DNA of 18,360 nucleotides from Lentisphaerota bacterium (GTDB lineage Bacteria; Verrucomicrobiota; Kiritimatiellia; RFP12; JAAYLN01), in the NCBI GenBank assembly GCA_012514915.1, contig JAAYZJ010000086.1, positions 1-18,360 on the forward strand, written 5' to 3'. Positions 7,365 to 15,244 of the stretch are shown piece after piece (the first letter of the stretch is position 1; each line of letters opens with the position of its first letter). The position numbers and the translations under genes are program-made. The notes under the pieces are model-generated. The model was not told the DNA's origin, did not search any database, and worked only from the letters and a program-made list of their open reading frames with translations.

Positions 7365-8702
7365 ATGGATACCGAAACAGCGACCAGCCGCACCACACTC
7401 GATCCCACCCTGCACGCGGAATTGATCCGCCGCGTCCTGCACGCGCAGGCGTGGCGCCGCCTGACCCTGGTGCATCATGGAGGACAGGGCGCCGCCCGCG
7501 AAAGCCTGCGCCCGGTGCTCATCCGCCAGGCGGTCGGCTGGCAGGTCGAACAGGTTCAGGGGGGACGCACGACCGTGCGCAACCTCGAGACCTCCGCCGC
7601 GCTGGCCGAGACCTTGGAACGCCTGCTGGCGGCCACCGGGCCGCGCGAGTACCACCTGCAGGCCGCCGACGGCGATCTCCACGTCCGTATCACGCGCAAG
7701 GGGCGGCTGCTGCTGTCGCGGGGACAACCGCGGGACGCGGCGGAGACGGCGCCGCAGCCGCACGACCGCGTCAAGAAACAGCCGCTGTCGTCCTTCGATT
7801 CAGCGGCCCTGCTGCGCGTCCTGGGCATCGCCGACGGCACGGGTGCCATACGCGCCTCGATGCGCGGCAAGGCCGACCAGATCAACGCCTTTCTCCGCGA
7901 GGTCGACGCCGTGCTGCCCGCCAGGCGGCCGGAACGGCCGCTGGAGATTGTCGACTGCGGTTCCGGGCTGGCCTATCTGACGCTCTCGGCCTATGGCTAC
8001 CTGAAGCAGGGGCGCGGTCTGGCCGTGCATGTCCGGAGGATCGACAGGAATCCGGAGCTGGTTCGCAAGGCCAACGAGCTGGCGCGCGACCTGGACGCCG
8101 CCGAGGACGTCACCTTCATTGCCGCCGATTTGGCCACCTGTTCGCTCGAGGTGCGGCCCGATCTGCTGCTGAGTCTGCACGCCTGCGACCAGGCGACCGA
8201 TGCCGCGCTGGCGCGCGGGGTCGAGTGGGGGGCCGAGACGATGCTCGTGGCACCCTGCTGCCAGCACGACCTGCAGCGGCAGATCGGCGACACCGGGCCG
8301 ATGCGCGCCCTGCTGCGGCACGGCATCCTGCGCGAGCGCCAGGCCGACCTGCTGGCCGACGCCTGCCGCGCACAGATCCTGCGCCTGCTGGGCTACCGCG
8401 TGAAGATCGTCGAGTTCGTGTCGCCCGAGGCGACGGCCCGCAACCTGCTGCTGCGCGCCACGGCCGGTCTGGCCAAGGGCCAGGGCCCCGTGCTGGACGA
8501 GTATCTCGCCCTGCGTGATTTCTGGAAGGTACAGCCGGCGCTCGAACAGATGCTGGCGACGCGCCTGGCCCCCTGGCTGGGCGCGCCCGCCGCGCAGGAG
8601 CCGCAGGACGCGCCGCTCCCGGCGCACGGGCGGCCGATGCGTGGACGGAAAGGACGCCGGCCCAAGGCCGAGGAACCCGACTTGACAAAGGAGACGCCTT
8701 GA
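7365..8702 (+). CDS. Class I SAM-dependent methyltransferase (Methyltransf_32-like)
   Basis: The 445-residue cytoplasmic protein has a variable N-terminal half and a Rossmann methyltransferase domain. Residues 133-141 read HDRVKKQPL, followed by a helical stretch ending GKADQINAFL. Motif I is VDCGSGLAYLTL (196-207), motif II RRIDRNPEL with D227 as likely ribose ligand, then AADL near 253-256. LSLHACDQATDAALARGV (269-286) and APCCQHDL (296-303) are the marks of the Methyltransf_32 group, which also contains TRM13- and METTL25-like proteins. Related bacterial proteins have no agreed substrate; RNA is a reasonable guess because of the TRM13 likeness and the basic C-terminal tail (GRKGRRPKAEE). 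It starts 12 bases after the barrel gene with GGCGGAAAG upstream, and its stop overlaps the next start as TTGA. Its presence inside a glycosidase operon is unexplained. Confidence 0.82.
   Translation: MDTETATSRTTLDPTLHAELIRRVLHAQAWRRLTLVHHGGQGAARESLRPVLIRQAVGWQVEQVQGGRTTVRNLETSAALAETLERLLAATGPREYHLQAADGDLHVRITRKGRLLLSRGQPRDAAETAPQPHDRVKKQPLSSFDSAALLRVLGIADGTGAIRASMRGKADQINAFLREVDAVLPARRPERPLEIVDCGSGLAYLTLSAYGYLKQGRGLAVHVRRIDRNPELVRKANELARDLDAAEDVTFIAADLATCSLEVRPDLLLSLHACDQATDAALARGVEWGAETMLVAPCCQHDLQRQIGDTGPMRALLRHGILRERQADLLADACRAQILRLLGYRVKIVEFVSPEATARNLLLRATAGLAKGQGPVLDEYLALRDFWKVQPALEQMLATRLAPWLGAPAAQEPQDAPLPAHGRPMRGRKGRRPKAEEPDLTKETP
8687..8693 (+). promoter_or_regulatory. Ribosome-binding site supporting the TTG start at 8699
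   Basis: AAAGGAG stands five bases before TTG 8699, which overlaps the methyltransferase stop as TTGA. The first conserved block of the next protein (LRGGLMPLWMLND) lies at codons 9-21. A later ATG at 8738 would cut into it, so the TTG start is preferred. Confidence 0.7.
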
Positions 8703-11700
8703 ACCCCTGCAAAGCCGATCACCTGCGCGGCGGACTGATGCCGCTGTGGATGCTGAACGACGCTTCGACCGTGGCGGAAAAGATCGCCTACCTGCGCCGC
8801 TGCGCGGCGGGCGGCATCCGCTCGCTGACGCTCCACCCGCGCGCCGGCAACCTGATCCCTTTCGCCAGCGACGAGTGGTTCGGAATGATCGACGCCCTCG
8901 TCGCGGAGGCGTCGCGGCTCGACATGAAGCTCTGGCTGTACGACGAGGATCCCTACCCGAGCGGCGCGGCGGGGGGGCTGGTCATGGCGGAGCGCCCCGA
9001 CCTGAAGGCACGGGCGCTGGTGTTCAAGCCGGCGCCGGCGAATCTCCGCCCCGGCCGGCTTTGGTTCATCGATCAGCGGCGGGTCGTCTGGGCGGGGCTC
9101 GTGCCGCGGCGCGGCGGTATGCCGGCGCGTGACCTGACCGCCGCCGTCGGTCCCGTCCGCGCCGACTGGTTCAGCACCGAGTGGGACAGCCGCTACTACT
9201 ACAGCGAGACCCCGCTCTTCCCCTGTGTCCGCGGCGGCGCCGTTCGGATGTTCCAGGCGATGCGTGTCCCGGAAATTCCCGCCGGCTTCCGGCTGGCGGC
9301 GATCATCGAGGAGACCCCGGGAACCGAGGGCCCCTGGGGCAGCCTGCCCGACCTGCTGAACCCGGAGACCTTCGGCGTCTTTGCCCGGCTCGGTCTCGAA
9401 CCCTACGACCGGGCGGTCGGCGGGCATTTCGGCGCGACGGTGCCGGGAATCTTCACCGACGAGGCCAAGCCCCACGGCGGCACGCCCTTCACCGGCGACC
9501 TGTTCGAGTCGTTCCGCACGCGGTTCGGCTACGAGCTGCGGACGCGCCTCCACCAGTTGTTCGGCGATCCGCTCGACGACGAGGCGGTCCGGGCGCGGCT
9601 TGACTACCGCCTCTGGATCCGCGATCGGTTTCTGGACGGCTTCGTGCGTCCCTACCGCGCCTGGTGCGACGCGCATGCCCTCCACCTGGTGGGGCACTTT
9701 TCGCCCGAGGACGACCCGATCCAGGAGGCGGTCTGCCTCCCGGCGGTCATGCCGGTCATGAAGACGATGGGGCTGCCCGGCTGCGATGTGATCGTGCCGG
9801 CGGTCGGCGACGCCAAGGCGCCGACGCTGAACCTCGGCAGCCTGCGCGTCGGCTCGATCAAGAGCCAGACGGGGCGGCGCTACGGCGTGAGCGAGTCGCA
9901 GGCGCTGGGCGAGTGGACGATCGTCTCGCGCAAGACGCGGCAGATCTACGCCTGGCAGAAGGTGCTGGGGATCGACCGGTTCTACACGCACGGCTTCTAC
10001 TCCTCGAATGACGGCGTCACCAACTACGAGGCGCCGCCCGACTACGGTCCCAACTCGAGCCTCTTCCGCGGCACGGGGGCGGTTAACGCCTGGCTGGAGT
10101 CCTGCGACGCGGTGATGGACGGTGGCGTCGAGGCGGCCGATGTCGCCGTGCTGGACAACGTGCTGCCCTACTGGACGTGGGGTCCCGGGATGGACACGAA
10201 GGCGCTCGAGCGCGACCGCCGCGCCTGGTGGCTGACGATCCTGCACGCGCTGCAGGCGCATGTGGGGATCCACGCGCTCGACGCGGACGACGCGCGGGAG
10301 GGGCGGGTGACGCCGGCCGGGCTGGTGGTCGGTGCGCGGACGTACACGACGGTGCTCGTGCCGCGGGCGGCCCTGATGGACGAGGCGGTGTTCCGGAAGC
10401 TGCAGGAGACGGCCGCCGCCGGCGTGCGGGTCGTCTGGCTGGGCGGCGGTCCCGCCCGTCTGGCCGGACCGTCAGGCGCGCCGGTCAAGGCGCCGGCGCC
10501 CGCGGGCGAGGTGCTGCGCGCCGCGGCGCCCGCGGCCGCCTGGTGCCGCGCGAACCTGCCGGTGCAGGTGGAGCTGCGCGGCACCGGCCGGAGCGATTGC
10601 TTCGCGCGCCGCTTCCGGGCGGCGGACGGCCGCGAGCGGCTGCTGGTCTGCAACCTGGCCGAGGCACCCCGCACCCTGACGCTGGCCGGCGAGGCGGCGC
10701 AGGGTTGGAACCCGGAGGATGGCCTGGTGGACGGCGACACGCGGCGCGTGGCCGATGGCCTCCGCTGGGAGGTGCCGGCGATGGGCAACGGCTGCTTCGT
10801 GCTGGGCGCGCCGGAGGAGCAGCCCCTCTGGCGGCCGGTCCGCGGCGGTTCGCGCGCCGTCGCCTTCGATCGCCTGGGGCCCAACCTCCTGCGGCTCGAT
10901 GCCTGCCGGATCACGCTCAAGGGGCGCGAGCCGCTGGAGCGTCCCTACCCGCAGCCGTTCTGGCAGTGCTTCGACGCCTATCGGACGATGGAGCGGCTGG
11001 GAACCTTCTGCGGCGACCTGCCGGTGGAGAGCACCGTCGACGAGTCCGATCTGCGCTACGAGTTTGTCTTCGAATCGCGCGCGGCCGTGGCCGGCGCGCG
11101 GCTGGTGCTCGATCCCCGCTGCGCGCGGGGGGCCTTCAGCGTCTGGCACAACGGGCGGCGGCTGACGGAACGGCTCGCCTTTCCGCGAGAGGGGATCGCG
11201 CCGTTGTCGCTGCCGCTGGCGATCCGCCGCGGCACGAACCGCCTCACGTTCCGCTTCGCGGCGCGCGGCGCGATGGACGGGTTGCTCGCCAACCTGCGGA
11301 TCGAGGGCGACTTCGCGGTGACGGTGGCCGATGGCCGCGCGGTGGTCGCGGCCGCGAAGACCATCGCGGCCGACCCCGGTGGCTGGCTGGCGATGGGGCT
11401 GGCGCACTACATGGGCGACGGTGTCTACCGCTGGAGCGAGACCTTCGCGGCGGAGGAACTGGACGGCGCCGCCTGGGCGCTGGAACTCGACGACGTGACC
11501 GACAGCGCGCGGCTGGTGGTCAACGGCGTCGACCAGGGCACCCGGGCGTGGGCGCCGTGGCGCTGGCCGCTGCAGGGACTCCGCGCGGGGGCCAACATGT
11601 TCGAGCTGACGGTCAGCTCGACGGCGGGCAACGCGCTGTCGTTGCGCGATCCGGCTCAGCCGCAGGGCTGGCTGGGCGGGAGCCGGTTGCTCCGGCGGTG

Positions 11701-11719
11701 CAACGGACTCCGCCTGTAG
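8699..11719 (+). CDS. GH106-like glycosyl hydrolase, probably cytoplasmic
   Basis: The 1006-residue product resembles the GH106 alpha-L-rhamnosidase architecture. Near the N-terminus are PLWMLND, SLTLHPRAGN and WLYDEDPYPSGAAGG. IFTDEAKPHGG follows, with D254 and E255. Next come RLDYRLWIRDRFLDGF and HLVGHFSPEDDP with E337. The C-terminal part (about 880-1000) is a jelly-roll module of the kind fused to GH2 and GH106 enzymes, with YRWSETF, RLVVNGVDQG and WRWPLQGLRAGAN. E255 and E337 are candidate catalytic acids, but I did not align them to a structure. There is no signal peptide, so it probably acts inside the cell on imported oligosaccharides. The exact sugar is unknown; rhamnosides are the first guess. 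The TTG start is supported by a strong Shine-Dalgarno and overlaps the methyltransferase stop. It is the last gene of the run before a 142-base gap. Confidence 0.78.
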   Translation: MNPCKADHLRGGLMPLWMLNDASTVAEKIAYLRRCAAGGIRSLTLHPRAGNLIPFASDEWFGMIDALVAEASRLDMKLWLYDEDPYPSGAAGGLVMAERPDLKARALVFKPAPANLRPGRLWFIDQRRVVWAGLVPRRGGMPARDLTAAVGPVRADWFSTEWDSRYYYSETPLFPCVRGGAVRMFQAMRVPEIPAGFRLAAIIEETPGTEGPWGSLPDLLNPETFGVFARLGLEPYDRAVGGHFGATVPGIFTDEAKPHGGTPFTGDLFESFRTRFGYELRTRLHQLFGDPLDDEAVRARLDYRLWIRDRFLDGFVRPYRAWCDAHALHLVGHFSPEDDPIQEAVCLPAVMPVMKTMGLPGCDVIVPAVGDAKAPTLNLGSLRVGSIKSQTGRRYGVSESQALGEWTIVSRKTRQIYAWQKVLGIDRFYTHGFYSSNDGVTNYEAPPDYGPNSSLFRGTGAVNAWLESCDAVMDGGVEAADVAVLDNVLPYWTWGPGMDTKALERDRRAWWLTILHALQAHVGIHALDADDAREGRVTPAGLVVGARTYTTVLVPRAALMDEAVFRKLQETAAAGVRVVWLGGGPARLAGPSGAPVKAPAPAGEVLRAAAPAAAWCRANLPVQVELRGTGRSDCFARRFRAADGRERLLVCNLAEAPRTLTLAGEAAQGWNPEDGLVDGDTRRVADGLRWEVPAMGNGCFVLGAPEEQPLWRPVRGGSRAVAFDRLGPNLLRLDACRITLKGREPLERPYPQPFWQCFDAYRTMERLGTFCGDLPVESTVDESDLRYEFVFESRAAVAGARLVLDPRCARGAFSVWHNGRRLTERLAFPREGIAPLSLPLAIRRGTNRLTFRFAARGAMDGLLANLRIEGDFAVTVADGRAVVAAAKTIAADPGGWLAMGLAHYMGDGVYRWSETFAAEELDGAAWALELDDVTDSARLVVNGVDQGTRAWAPWRWPLQGLRAGANMFELTVSSTAGNALSLRDPAQPQGWLGGSRLLRRCNGLRL

Positions 11720-11842
11720 CTGTATACGGTTGGTGGCCGGGGTGTGCGAAGGTTGCGCAGCAAGCAGTGGGCTACATCAGGGGCTGGTGTATGGAACGCC
11801 GTTTGCCCACTTGGCGTGAAATCTGCGTGATTCCGCATCGGG

Positions 11843-11852
11843 AAAACGTTTA
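11843..11852. promoter_or_regulatory. Candidate LacI-family operator upstream of the DUF4838 gene
   Basis: The sequence AAAACGTTTA contains the perfect 8-base palindrome AAACGTTT at 11844-11851, centred on CpG, ten bases before ATG 11862. LacI-family proteins typically bind palindromes with a central CG, and a LacI-type gene lies directly downstream in the opposite direction. It would overlap the ribosome-binding region, so a bound repressor would act as a roadblock or block initiation. No clear -35/-10 pair could be fixed in 11720-11861. This is inference from a single site. Confidence 0.35.
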
Positions 11853-11861
11853 CTGGAGTTC

Positions 11862-14180
11862 ATGATGAAGACTGGCGCAATGGCGGGTTGGATGATGGTG
11901 TTGGCGGCGGCCTGCGGGTCGGCGGCCGGTGCCGTCCTGGTTCGGGACGGCGCGCCGCAGGCGGTGATCGTGCGTTCCACAGAGGCGACGAAGTTCGAGC
12001 TGCAGGCGGTCGCCGAGCTCGGCGACTATGTGGCGAAGCTCTCCGGCGCCCGGCTGGCGGTCGCGACGACGGAGCCGGCGCGCGCCGAGGGTGTCATCCG
12101 CGAGATACGCGCGCGCAAGCAGATCCCGGTGGTGATCGGCTCGCTGGCGCAGGTCGGCCGGACGCTGGGCGACAAGGCGGCGGTGCGCGGCGCCTTCGCG
12201 CTGGTCGCCGACGCCGACAGTGTCCGGATCGACGGGCCGGTCGAAGGGGTCTACTACGGCGTCATCGAGCTCCTCGAGCAGCAGGGCTGCCGCTGGTTCG
12301 TGCCGGGGCCGCTGGGCGAGGTGGTGCCGACGCTCAAGACGGTGGAAGTCAAGGCGCAGACCACGGTGCAGGCACCCTCGTTCCCCTCGCGTTGGTTCCA
12401 GATGCCCAACCGCGAGTGGCAGGCGCGCCTGCGGTGCGGGGGCGACGTGTTCGCCGGCGCCCACGGCATGCGGGCGCCCGCCGCCAAGCTCAACAAGGCG
12501 ACCGGCCAGATCGAGCCCGCCGAGGCGGCCGAGTACTATGCGCTCTACAAGGGCAGGCGCGTGATCAACCAGCATTGCGTCTCCAACCCCAAGCTGGTCG
12601 ACTACATGGCCAACGCGATCCTTGAAATCCGCAAGAAGGGCGGGGGACCCGTCATCGGCGCCGGACCGAACGACGGCGCGGGTTTCTGCGAGTGCGAGAA
12701 CTGCCGCGCGCTCGACACCGGCGACTTCGATCCCTTCTCGAACGAAACATCGGTCACCGACCGGTATATCTGGTTCTACAACCAGGTGCTGGCCAAGGTG
12801 CTGCCCGAGTACCCCGACACCAAGCTGGCCTTCTACATCTACCATACCTACATGCGACCGCCCAAACGCGAGAAGCCGCATCCGCACATCCAGGGGGCGC
12901 TGGCGCCGATCGCGCTTGACCGCGTCCACGGCTTCTCGAATCCCGTCGCCCCCGAGAAGAGCTATGCGAAATGGCTCTTCCAGGAATGGGGCAAGATCAT
13001 GCCCGAACTGTTCGACCGGGGATACTGGAGCAATCTCGCCTGTCCCGGCTTCACCTTCAACATCGTCGACCGCCTGCGCGACGAGATTCCCGCCTGCCAT
13101 GCGCTGGGCGTCAAGGGCTGGCGTGTGGAGACGTTCCCCAACTACGGTCCGCAGTTCCCCTCGATGTATGTCGCGGGCAAGCTGATGTGGGATCACACGC
13201 TGGATGTCGACGCCCTTCTGCAGGACGTCTACACCCGGTTTTTCGGCCCAGCGGCCGGCCCGATGGGAACCTACCTCGACCGGATGGACGCCGCCTTGCG
13301 CGACGGTGACTTCTGCACGGGATCGGCCTGGGACATGCACCAGTTCTATCCGCCCGCGCTGCGGCGCGAAATGCGCGCCCTGCTGGAGGCGGGACGGAAG
13401 CAGGTGGCCGGCCAAGGGGTCTTCGCCGACCGCGTGCAGGTGATCGTCGACAGCTTCGACATGACCGAGGCCTTCTGCGAGATGCTCGAGGCGCGGGCCG
13501 CCCTCGATTTCAAGGGGGCCAAGGCCGCCCTCGACCGCACCGACGCCAGCGCGCAACGCCTGATGGCGATGAAGCCCGTCCCCATGCTGTCGGCCGGGCG
13601 CCACAGCACCTATGTCAACTACATGAACCGGTTCTACCGCCGCGCGACGGAACAGGCGTACGCCCGGGTCACGGGGAGCAACACGCTGGTCGCGGCGGCG
13701 GCCGACGTCTGGCACTTCCAGATCGACCCTCTGAAGGTCGGGGAGGACATCGGCCTGTGGCGGCCGGAGATCACCGGCGGCAACTGGCAGGAGCTCCGGA
13801 CGTCGGGATCGTCCTGGAGCAACCAGGGGTTGCGCTACTACAAGGGGCTGGCCTGGTACCGGCAAACGGTCGACGTGCCGGCTTCCGCGATCGGCAAGCG
13901 GATCTTCCTCTGGTGCGGCGGGGTCGACGAGTCGGCCAAGGTCTGGGTCAACGGGCAGGTCGTCGGCATCAGCCACGGCGCCACGTTCTATCCCTTCGAG
14001 CTCGACGCCACGGCGGCGCTCAAGCCGGGGCGCAACGTCATCGTCTTCTGCGTCTCGAACCAGATCGTCAACGAAGTCGGCACCGGCGGCATCGTCGCGC
14101 CCGTCTTTCTCTACGCGCCGGGTGCCGGCCAGGCGGCGACGCTCGAGAACATCCGCGACCTGAAGCCGACGTTCCCCTAA
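11862..14180 (+). CDS. Secreted DUF4838 (alpha-glucuronidase-like) protein with C-terminal beta-sandwich
   Basis: The 772-residue product starts MMKTGAMAGWMMVLAAACGS, a signal peptide. Cleavage after AAGA near residue 24 is likely; the AAAC at about 15-18 is a poor lipobox. The first domain (about 25-150) has the alpha/beta shape seen before GH67 and GH20 barrels, with VEGVYYGVIELLEQQGCRWFVPG. The DUF4838 region (about 190-480) contains the family pattern GPNDGAGFCECENC, with cysteines at 276, 278 and 281, then FYIYHTYMRPP and GWRVETFPNYGP. A beta-sandwich at about 620-755 (WYRQTVDVPAS, SAKVWVNGQVVG) resembles GH2 sugar-binding modules. DUF4838 proteins are presumed glycosidases acting on uronate-type or complex glycans, but no activity follows from sequence alone. 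ATG 11862 follows GGAG at 11855-11858. The stop overlaps that of the convergent LacI-type gene by four bases. Confidence 0.85.
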   Translation: MMKTGAMAGWMMVLAAACGSAAGAVLVRDGAPQAVIVRSTEATKFELQAVAELGDYVAKLSGARLAVATTEPARAEGVIREIRARKQIPVVIGSLAQVGRTLGDKAAVRGAFALVADADSVRIDGPVEGVYYGVIELLEQQGCRWFVPGPLGEVVPTLKTVEVKAQTTVQAPSFPSRWFQMPNREWQARLRCGGDVFAGAHGMRAPAAKLNKATGQIEPAEAAEYYALYKGRRVINQHCVSNPKLVDYMANAILEIRKKGGGPVIGAGPNDGAGFCECENCRALDTGDFDPFSNETSVTDRYIWFYNQVLAKVLPEYPDTKLAFYIYHTYMRPPKREKPHPHIQGALAPIALDRVHGFSNPVAPEKSYAKWLFQEWGKIMPELFDRGYWSNLACPGFTFNIVDRLRDEIPACHALGVKGWRVETFPNYGPQFPSMYVAGKLMWDHTLDVDALLQDVYTRFFGPAAGPMGTYLDRMDAALRDGDFCTGSAWDMHQFYPPALRREMRALLEAGRKQVAGQGVFADRVQVIVDSFDMTEAFCEMLEARAALDFKGAKAALDRTDASAQRLMAMKPVPMLSAGRHSTYVNYMNRFYRRATEQAYARVTGSNTLVAAAADVWHFQIDPLKVGEDIGLWRPEITGGNWQELRTSGSSWSNQGLRYYKGLAWYRQTVDVPASAIGKRIFLWCGGVDESAKVWVNGQVVGISHGATFYPFELDATAALKPGRNVIVFCVSNQIVNEVGTGGIVAPVFLYAPGAGQAATLENIRDLKPTFP

Positions 14181-15190
14181 ATCCGCGCGCTGCTGCGGAT
14201 GCAGAGTTCCACGGGGGTGATCTCGACGCCGCGGCGCCGCGTGTCCGACTGGATGTTGTCCAGCAGCAGGCCGACGGCGACGCCGCCCATCCGCCGGATC
14301 TGGACATCGAGCGTGGTCAACGGCGGGGGAAGAAATTCACCCAGCCGCAGGCCGTTGACGCCGACGACGCTGAGCGCATCGGGAATCGACACGTGCTGTT
14401 CGGCCGCCGCCCGATAGAAGCCCTGCATGGCGGCATCGGGGCCGATGACCGCATCAGGCCGGTGATCCGCGTCCTGCAGGAGCGACAGGCCCAGGGCATA
14501 CCCCTGCCGCGCATCGGAAGCGGCGCCCAGGAACAGGTTGGCCGGCAGGGGGATGCCGTGCGCGTGGTAGGCCTGGCGGCACGTGTTGGGAAAGATGTTC
14601 CAGAAGCCCCTCTGGTGCAGGTTGTCGGGATTGTTGGCCATCAGCGCGATCCGCCGGTGTCCGGCGGCGAACAGCCGTTCCATGACGGACCGCAACCCGC
14701 CCTCGTAGTCGGGGATGACCGCGTATCCTTCCGCATCGGGGTCGTGGTAGTCGAGCGAGACGGCCGGCATGCGTTGCGCGATCTCGCGCACCATCGGCGA
14801 CGAGAAGCGGCAGATGACTCCGTCCACCTCGCCCTGCTCGATCGCGCGGGGAATGTCGCCGTCGGGCGAGGCGGCGATCACGCGCAGCCCGTAGCCCCGC
14901 TCGGTGACCGCCGCGACGACCGACTCGAAAAGCTCGTGCGCGAACGGATCGCCCCCGATGAGCGTTTTGGCGACGGCGAGGAAGCCGACCGTGTGCGTGA
15001 GTTTACCGGTGTTCCGTCCGGCCCGCCGCAGATTGCGCGCGTCGGTGTTCGGCATGTAGTTCAGGGCTTGCGCCACCTGCCGGACCCGCTTGAGCGTGGC
15101 CGGCGAGAGCGATTGAGGCTGGTTGAACGCACGCGACACCGTGGAGACGGAGACCTCGGCACACTTGGCGATGTCATGAATATTGGCCAT
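14177..15190 (-). CDS. LacI-family transcriptional regulator
   Basis: The 337-residue protein has the standard LacI layout. A helix-turn-helix occupies about residues 4-23 (IHDIAKCAEVSVSTVSRAFN). The hinge helix lies around 50-57 (DARNLRR), with L54 as the leucine that normally opens the minor groove at a central CpG. A periplasmic-binding-protein-like sensor domain fills 65-330, with VDGVICRFSS, GHRRIALMANN, PDAVIGPDAAMQGF and PPLTTLDVQIRRMGGVAV. It should repress genes until a sugar binds. The convergent DUF4838 gene and the operon before it are the obvious targets. Translation starts at ATG 15190 and I see no good Shine-Dalgarno. The 54-base gap to yraN is AT-rich compared with its surroundings and probably holds the promoter. 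The closest named type is the GalR/LacI sugar-repressor group; the effector is unknown. Confidence 0.93.
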   Translation of the reverse strand: MANIHDIAKCAEVSVSTVSRAFNQPQSLSPATLKRVRQVAQALNYMPNTDARNLRRAGRNTGKLTHTVGFLAVAKTLIGGDPFAHELFESVVAAVTERGYGLRVIAASPDGDIPRAIEQGEVDGVICRFSSPMVREIAQRMPAVSLDYHDPDAEGYAVIPDYEGGLRSVMERLFAAGHRRIALMANNPDNLHQRGFWNIFPNTCRQAYHAHGIPLPANLFLGAASDARQGYALGLSLLQDADHRPDAVIGPDAAMQGFYRAAAEQHVSIPDALSVVGVNGLRLGEFLPPPLTTLDVQIRRMGGVAVGLLLDNIQSDTRRRGVEITPVELCIRSSARI

Positions 15191-15207
15191 GTTCGCAACA
15201 ACGAATT

Positions 15208-15222
15208 CTTAAAAGTTTCAAG
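15208..15222. promoter_or_regulatory. Imperfect dyad in the LacI-gene upstream region, possible autoregulatory site
   Basis: CTTAAAAGTTTCAAG is a 15-base inverted repeat with seven-base arms, one mismatch, and a central G, placed 18-32 bases before the LacI-type start. It lacks the central CG of the AAACGTTT site, so it may be a different operator or chance in an AT-rich stretch. Confidence 0.2.
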
Positions 15223-15244
15223 GTACCGCAACTGGGGCGCGGCG

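Noticed and set aside
8393..10273. 626-codon minus-strand open frame across the methyltransferase and GH106-like genes
   Set aside because: It spans two well-supported plus-strand genes, has no family motifs, and shows the biased composition of antisense frames in GC-rich DNA.
11876..11882. Possible lipoprotein signal in the DUF4838 protein (AAAC near residue 18)
   Set aside because: The -3 position is alanine rather than the usual leucine, and a good signal peptidase I site (AAGA) follows a few residues later.
11850..13976. 708-codon minus-strand open frame opposite the DUF4838 gene
   Set aside because: It is antisense to a clearly recognised gene and shows no domain of its own.
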